From contig JAFGGN010000073.1 in the NCBI GenBank assembly GCA_016930535.1, positions 1-64,000 on the forward strand: a DNA stretch of 64,000 nt, given 5' to 3'. This DNA is from a bacterium (GTDB lineage: Bacteria > Zhuqueibacterota > QNDG01 > JAFGCO01). The position numbers and the translations under genes are program-made. Below, one piece after another: positions 61,501 through 64,000 of this stretch (position 1 is the first letter of the stretch; each line of letters begins with the position of its first letter). Under the pieces are notes generated by a model, which was not told where the DNA came from, searched no databases, and saw only the letters and a list, made by a program, of their open reading frames with translations.

Positions 61501-64000
61501 TATGATGAGGAGGGACGTCTGTCACAGGTGATCAATCATGATGGACACCTGGTTTCCTCGAATGAATACTATTTATCCAAAACAGAGAATGGCGGAGTTT
61601 TTGATCCTGCTCAACCCAATTTTGTACGAACAACGAAATATCCGCAGGAATCCTGGTCCGCAAATCTCAATTTTCAGGATTCTCCTTTAAATCATGGCTG
61701 GCAGATTTATGAAGGGAGCGGATCTTTATCCATGGTCTGGGACGCAAACGAAAACAAGTATGTTTTACGTGCTCAGACAACAGCAAGCCCATCCACAGGA
61801 TTTGGTGTGGTCTACCCGGGTGCCCAAAACCTGGATCTGAGAGCTTCACGACTCGATTTGAAAATCAAGGACATAAATTCATTTTGGTTTTATGTGAAAG
61901 TTAAATTGACTGATGAAAGCGAAATATACCTGCTGTATATTCCGGGTTCAGGAATCGACCGCGTTGAAAACGGATACGCTTATATATATATTGGCACTTC
62001 CTACATCGATGGGTACTGGCATGTTATTGATCGAAATCTTGTAGCGGACCTTGCCCGGTTCGGATTGCAATTCGAATCAATACGATGGTTCTGTATTCGC
62101 GGTGATTATGACCTTTCATATATTCGATTGCATGAAAATCCGGGTACGACTTGTGTTTACTATGACGGCATTGGCCGGGATATTCAGACGCAGTCGTATG
62201 AGGGGGATATTGTGGTGGTCAGTTTGAAAGTATATAATGAAATGGGAAGTCTGGCTTCCGAATTGATACCAAGGCGTCATGCAAATCCTGACAGGCATTA
62301 CCTTGAATACGATGAGGTCAACAATCCCGATTGCAAGTGGATGAACTACCTTTATTATAAGGATGGTCTGAATCGATTGAGCAGGAAACTGCTGTCGGAC
62401 GGATGGATGGATATAAAATACCAGTACGGTGTCTCATCCATTCCTGTCGTCGATTATAATGGATTGTATCCCTTTCAGAAAATTGAGGAAAAGAAAACTT
62501 CAGGTAACTATATCCATACCATGGTTTATAAGGATGACAGGGGAAATGATATCTGTAAAGCATCTGGAGATGCAGGTGCGGTAAAATATTCAAGCACACT
62601 GTATGATATCTCTGACAATCCTGTTGAGATCCACCCGCCTAATTACCATACACACCCATCCGGCAGCGTTTCGACCGACTGGATCATATCACATGGTTAC
62701 AACACCCTTGGACAAATGACCCATAAGTGTACGCCTGATGAAGGGACAATCTGGTATGTATATGATAAAAAGGGGAATACAAAGTTTGTTCAGACAGCGG
62801 ATCAGAGAACAAATGGCCGTTATACCGTTCATAATTTTGATTCCTTTGACCGGACTCTGTCGGTAGGTGAAGAACTTGATGACACTTGGCTTGTTGAATC
62901 CGATCCGCCAGATATAAGCAACACCACTCTGGGAACAGAACCTGATGAGTGGAAATACAAGTACTTCTACGATTCCGATTATTTAAGCACAGTTCCCAAT
63001 TACTGTATGGGCAGACTGAGTAAAATGCTGATCAATGACGGGAGCAGCACTTCATCTGTCATTCGATTGGTCTATGATAATCAGGGTAATATCATTCAGA
63101 AAAATATAAGCGGCAGTTTTCCGGAAAAAGACCTGAAACAGGCGTTCGACCATATCGGACGTCCTGTTCAATTGACCTACCCTTCCGGACATACGATTTT
63201 GCAGTCATACGATCAGCTTGGACGAATACAGAGTCTGTATTCGATCGGAGACATATCTTCTTTACAGGTTCCTCCCACAAATCCGACGGGTTTTTCAGCC
63301 GCCCTGACTGGCAGTCGTGGTGTAAACTTGAGCTGGATTTATGGGACCGATGAAATCAGCGGTTTTTATATCGAACGAAAATCAGAATATGGTGACTTTT
63401 TAAAAATTGCTGAAGTGAGTGCTTCGGCCCGAAGTTATAATCTTCTTTCCTGTTCTCCGGGTGAAACTTATGGATTCCGTATAATGGCATTCAAAGGCAA
63501 TACCTGTTCGAATCCTTCGAATATTTCAGAAGTCAGAATCCCGGATGATCCAAATGGAAAAGTTCTTTATGTCACATTTAACCAGGATCATGACGATTTT
63601 CAGTATGAAGATGCTGTCTTTGGCGGGAACGGGTATTGGGCAAATGGAATATATTCGACCACACTTGGATATTATAATACAGGAGCTGTTTTGGTTCGTT
63701 TAGGTGATAGCAATACCGGAGGTGATGAAACATCAGGCGCATGGCAGCGGTTGTTTTATGTGCCTTTTTCCGGCAATTATAAGGCCAGTGTACGATGCAG
63801 GTTAAAGATCTCGCCTGCGTATGAGCCGGATGAATTCGGCAATGCGATCCTGACAATTGATGGTGTGCGTTATGGAAATACGCCTGACGGAGAATTGATC
63901 CGCTTAACTGGCGGCGGTGGTACGGATTCAAACTGGCAGCTCTTTGTACTAGCTGGAATCCCTTTGTCCGGGGGCATACATCAGATTGCCATAGGAGGAT
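58537..64000 (+). CDS. Giant secreted YD/RHS-repeat protein (3' truncated by window)
   Basis: ATG 58537 is preceded by CGGAGGAA, and the frame then stays open for 1821 codons to the window edge. I checked codons across the sequence and saw no stop. A signal peptide (hydrophobic residues 18-31) leads to an RHS/SpvB-type N-terminus ('DAKGDLNLRIPVLTVPG', 'WIGSGWSWDPGSVTRSVNG'). Many YD-type repeats ('TDYDRHGNLIDVADAHG', 'VYDEEGRLSQVINHDG', 'HGYNTLGQMTHKCTPDEG', 'VYDNQGNIIQKN') are interspersed. A fibronectin III domain lies at about 1578-1670, followed by a beta-rich domain. Such proteins form shells around toxins or serve as surface adhesins. The C-terminal tip that would decide lies outside the window. 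Confidence 0.85.
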   Translation, partial: MKSSYAFSIVFSVIIKRIFLFCMFTTLTALSAYDLFNEYQLQPEVWHPVQPEFSEVDAKGDLNLRIPVLTVPGRNLDFPVVFNYSSSVTVFQNSSWIGSGWSWDPGSVTRSVNGFSISPGNEVQGIDFPDDNVQTALDVYYVHLNNQSVQFYKSNAGTVMNITPQNEYYPNIWKQWKIEFGDLNYQTFPDLSQPRKIELLNEPVHMRDFGKVVITINDGTRYIFRVPTLSSFQNFKAVGGGFDIGGVYDNRYISTWRLEAILGPDYDDGNGNYLIPSNDRPGAWIRLEYAYDSTHLYYLNQDPFLQLTYLSKIVTPTHEARFITELRGDLDLTLPGGTAVHKRLRRIELYNKKDMSHSIQSVELEFDPVSGIVEQSYLKRLTIMDKSGSLSGEYGFDYFPVTKSVSSAKMAYDYDEFGFLNYDGITGYDYSSGATAKKNGLLKTISYPSGGYEEIIYESDVIDILNSNNIISYTAYNWSEGSIGNLTYTPGLNRKYQGGQRVSQIVQYDAMGGSIATDYSYPTDGFLTGVPPFYYARQGNLDLNLSYGLRGQSSVYYPFLKITYADNSYQVKVFSIASPNTIIKSALVGAANSYLSVLQSNNDVAWGQLTEKKYYQDNNLLTRHEKFLYAQNTLKPMANSSYLDVMDLPLCTFFQILEKQEIIDFDMNYPGNTFTATTEYDYTHDFQIRRRYMYNSNADEAKAEETTYAHECYDALKTRNILTPVSKSDIYSIHLTGPTDNKIIDGVPHSIHVAKISNPANPNPVYSAIFNVNLITVSQITGTINRESSKDNVYITLEKRLSGTYDYIFVESWWREELLPDEVTLEPGYDYRLKAVAVPFLTDGEVGCGATLSYIEEIRSYYASNAMVWRLESNIVNAFYKPDATYRWAASEPVPTCPVFSYWDPSTTPPEGSDWRLQRDFTDYDRHGNLIDVADAHGAHTTFQYDPVYGHYLETVAKGGMEIEFMYHTYWQLPEKTIDENDVETNFVYDEEGRLSQVINHDGHLVSSNEYYLSKTENGGVFDPAQPNFVRTTKYPQESWSANLNFQDSPLNHGWQIYEGSGSLSMVWDANENKYVLRAQTTASPSTGFGVVYPGAQNLDLRASRLDLKIKDINSFWFYVKVKLTDESEIYLLYIPGSGIDRVENGYAYIYIGTSYIDGYWHVIDRNLVADLARFGLQFESIRWFCIRGDYDLSYIRLHENPGTTCVYYDGIGRDIQTQSYEGDIVVVSLKVYNEMGSLASELIPRRHANPDRHYLEYDEVNNPDCKWMNYLYYKDGLNRLSRKLLSDGWMDIKYQYGVSSIPVVDYNGLYPFQKIEEKKTSGNYIHTMVYKDDRGNDICKASGDAGAVKYSSTLYDISDNPVEIHPPNYHTHPSGSVSTDWIISHGYNTLGQMTHKCTPDEGTIWYVYDKKGNTKFVQTADQRTNGRYTVHNFDSFDRTLSVGEELDDTWLVESDPPDISNTTLGTEPDEWKYKYFYDSDYLSTVPNYCMGRLSKMLINDGSSTSSVIRLVYDNQGNIIQKNISGSFPEKDLKQAFDHIGRPVQLTYPSGHTILQSYDQLGRIQSLYSIGDISSLQVPPTNPTGFSAALTGSRGVNLSWIYGTDEISGFYIERKSEYGDFLKIAEVSASARSYNLLSCSPGETYGFRIMAFKGNTCSNPSNISEVRIPDDPNGKVLYVTFNQDHDDFQYEDAVFGGNGYWANGIYSTTLGYYNTGAVLVRLGDSNTGGDETSGAWQRLFYVPFSGNYKASVRCRLKISPAYEPDEFGNAILTIDGVRYGNTPDGELIRLTGGGGTDSNWQLFVLAGIPLSGGIHQIAIGG

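Overview
The window looks like chromosome from an uncultivated Gram-negative bacterium of the FCB (Fibrobacterota-Chlorobiota-Bacteroidota) group, perhaps a KSB1, Calditrichota or Marinimicrobia-like lineage. The lineage is inferred from style. Two large secreted proteins end in a 'PNPFNP / PNPAN'-type C-terminal sorting (FlgD-like) domain. There are PorV/FadL-like and DNRLRE-containing envelope proteins, an Rnf complex, Lol transport genes, and TPR-rich lipoproteins. Housekeeping promoters read as ordinary TTGACA-17-TATAAT types rather than Bacteroidetes -33/-7 types. At least four strong sigma-54 (-24/-12) promoter matches are also present.

Layout. 1-2.7 kb: end of a LarA-like (DUF2088) gene and a PfkB sugar kinase, convergent with a nucleoside phosphorylase. 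3.0-4.4 kb: outer-membrane barrel/TPR fusion behind a sigma-54 promoter, closed by a clear terminator. 4.5-11.4 kb (minus): glyA-nrdR-rnfCDGEA-tatC, with no rnfB. 11.5-15.4 kb (minus): TPR lipoprotein, then a DNRLRE lipoprotein and an outer-membrane protein. 15.6-24.75 kb (plus): uvrB-purD-methyltransferase, prfB with its programmed frameshift, lysS, lolC/E-lolD. 24.9-28.5 kb: clpC (sigma-54 promoter) and cdsA. 28.8-41.1 kb: a compact exopolysaccharide cluster (pseudo-receiver regulator, initiating sugar transferase, epimerase, NodB-like protein, Wzz/BY-kinase, three glycosyltransferases, Wzy-like ligase/polymerase, Wzx) behind a sigma-54 promoter with two AT-rich dyads. 41.2-46.5 kb: two large secreted beta-propeller-type proteins. 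46.5-48.7 kb: repeat-bearing noncoding DNA, tRNA-Arg(TCT) and a very AT-rich island of orphan genes. 48.7-53.4 kb (minus): ECF sigma factor, zinc-finger transmembrane anti-sigma factor and a TPR-CHAT protein. 53.6-58.3 kb: PL11-like multidomain secreted protein. 58.5 kb to the end: giant secreted YD/RHS-type protein, cut by the window edge.

The most striking item is the CHAT protein. Its caspase-like CHAT domain is split and circularly permuted. The His/Cys half lies directly after the signal peptide and is followed by a two-helix membrane hairpin. The TPR array comes next, and the N-terminal half of CHAT ends the protein. It is translationally linked to an ECF sigma/anti-sigma pair, which suggests (inference) a protease-controlled envelope signalling system, loosely analogous to the TPR-CHAT/anti-sigma relay of type III-E CRISPR but with no CRISPR here.
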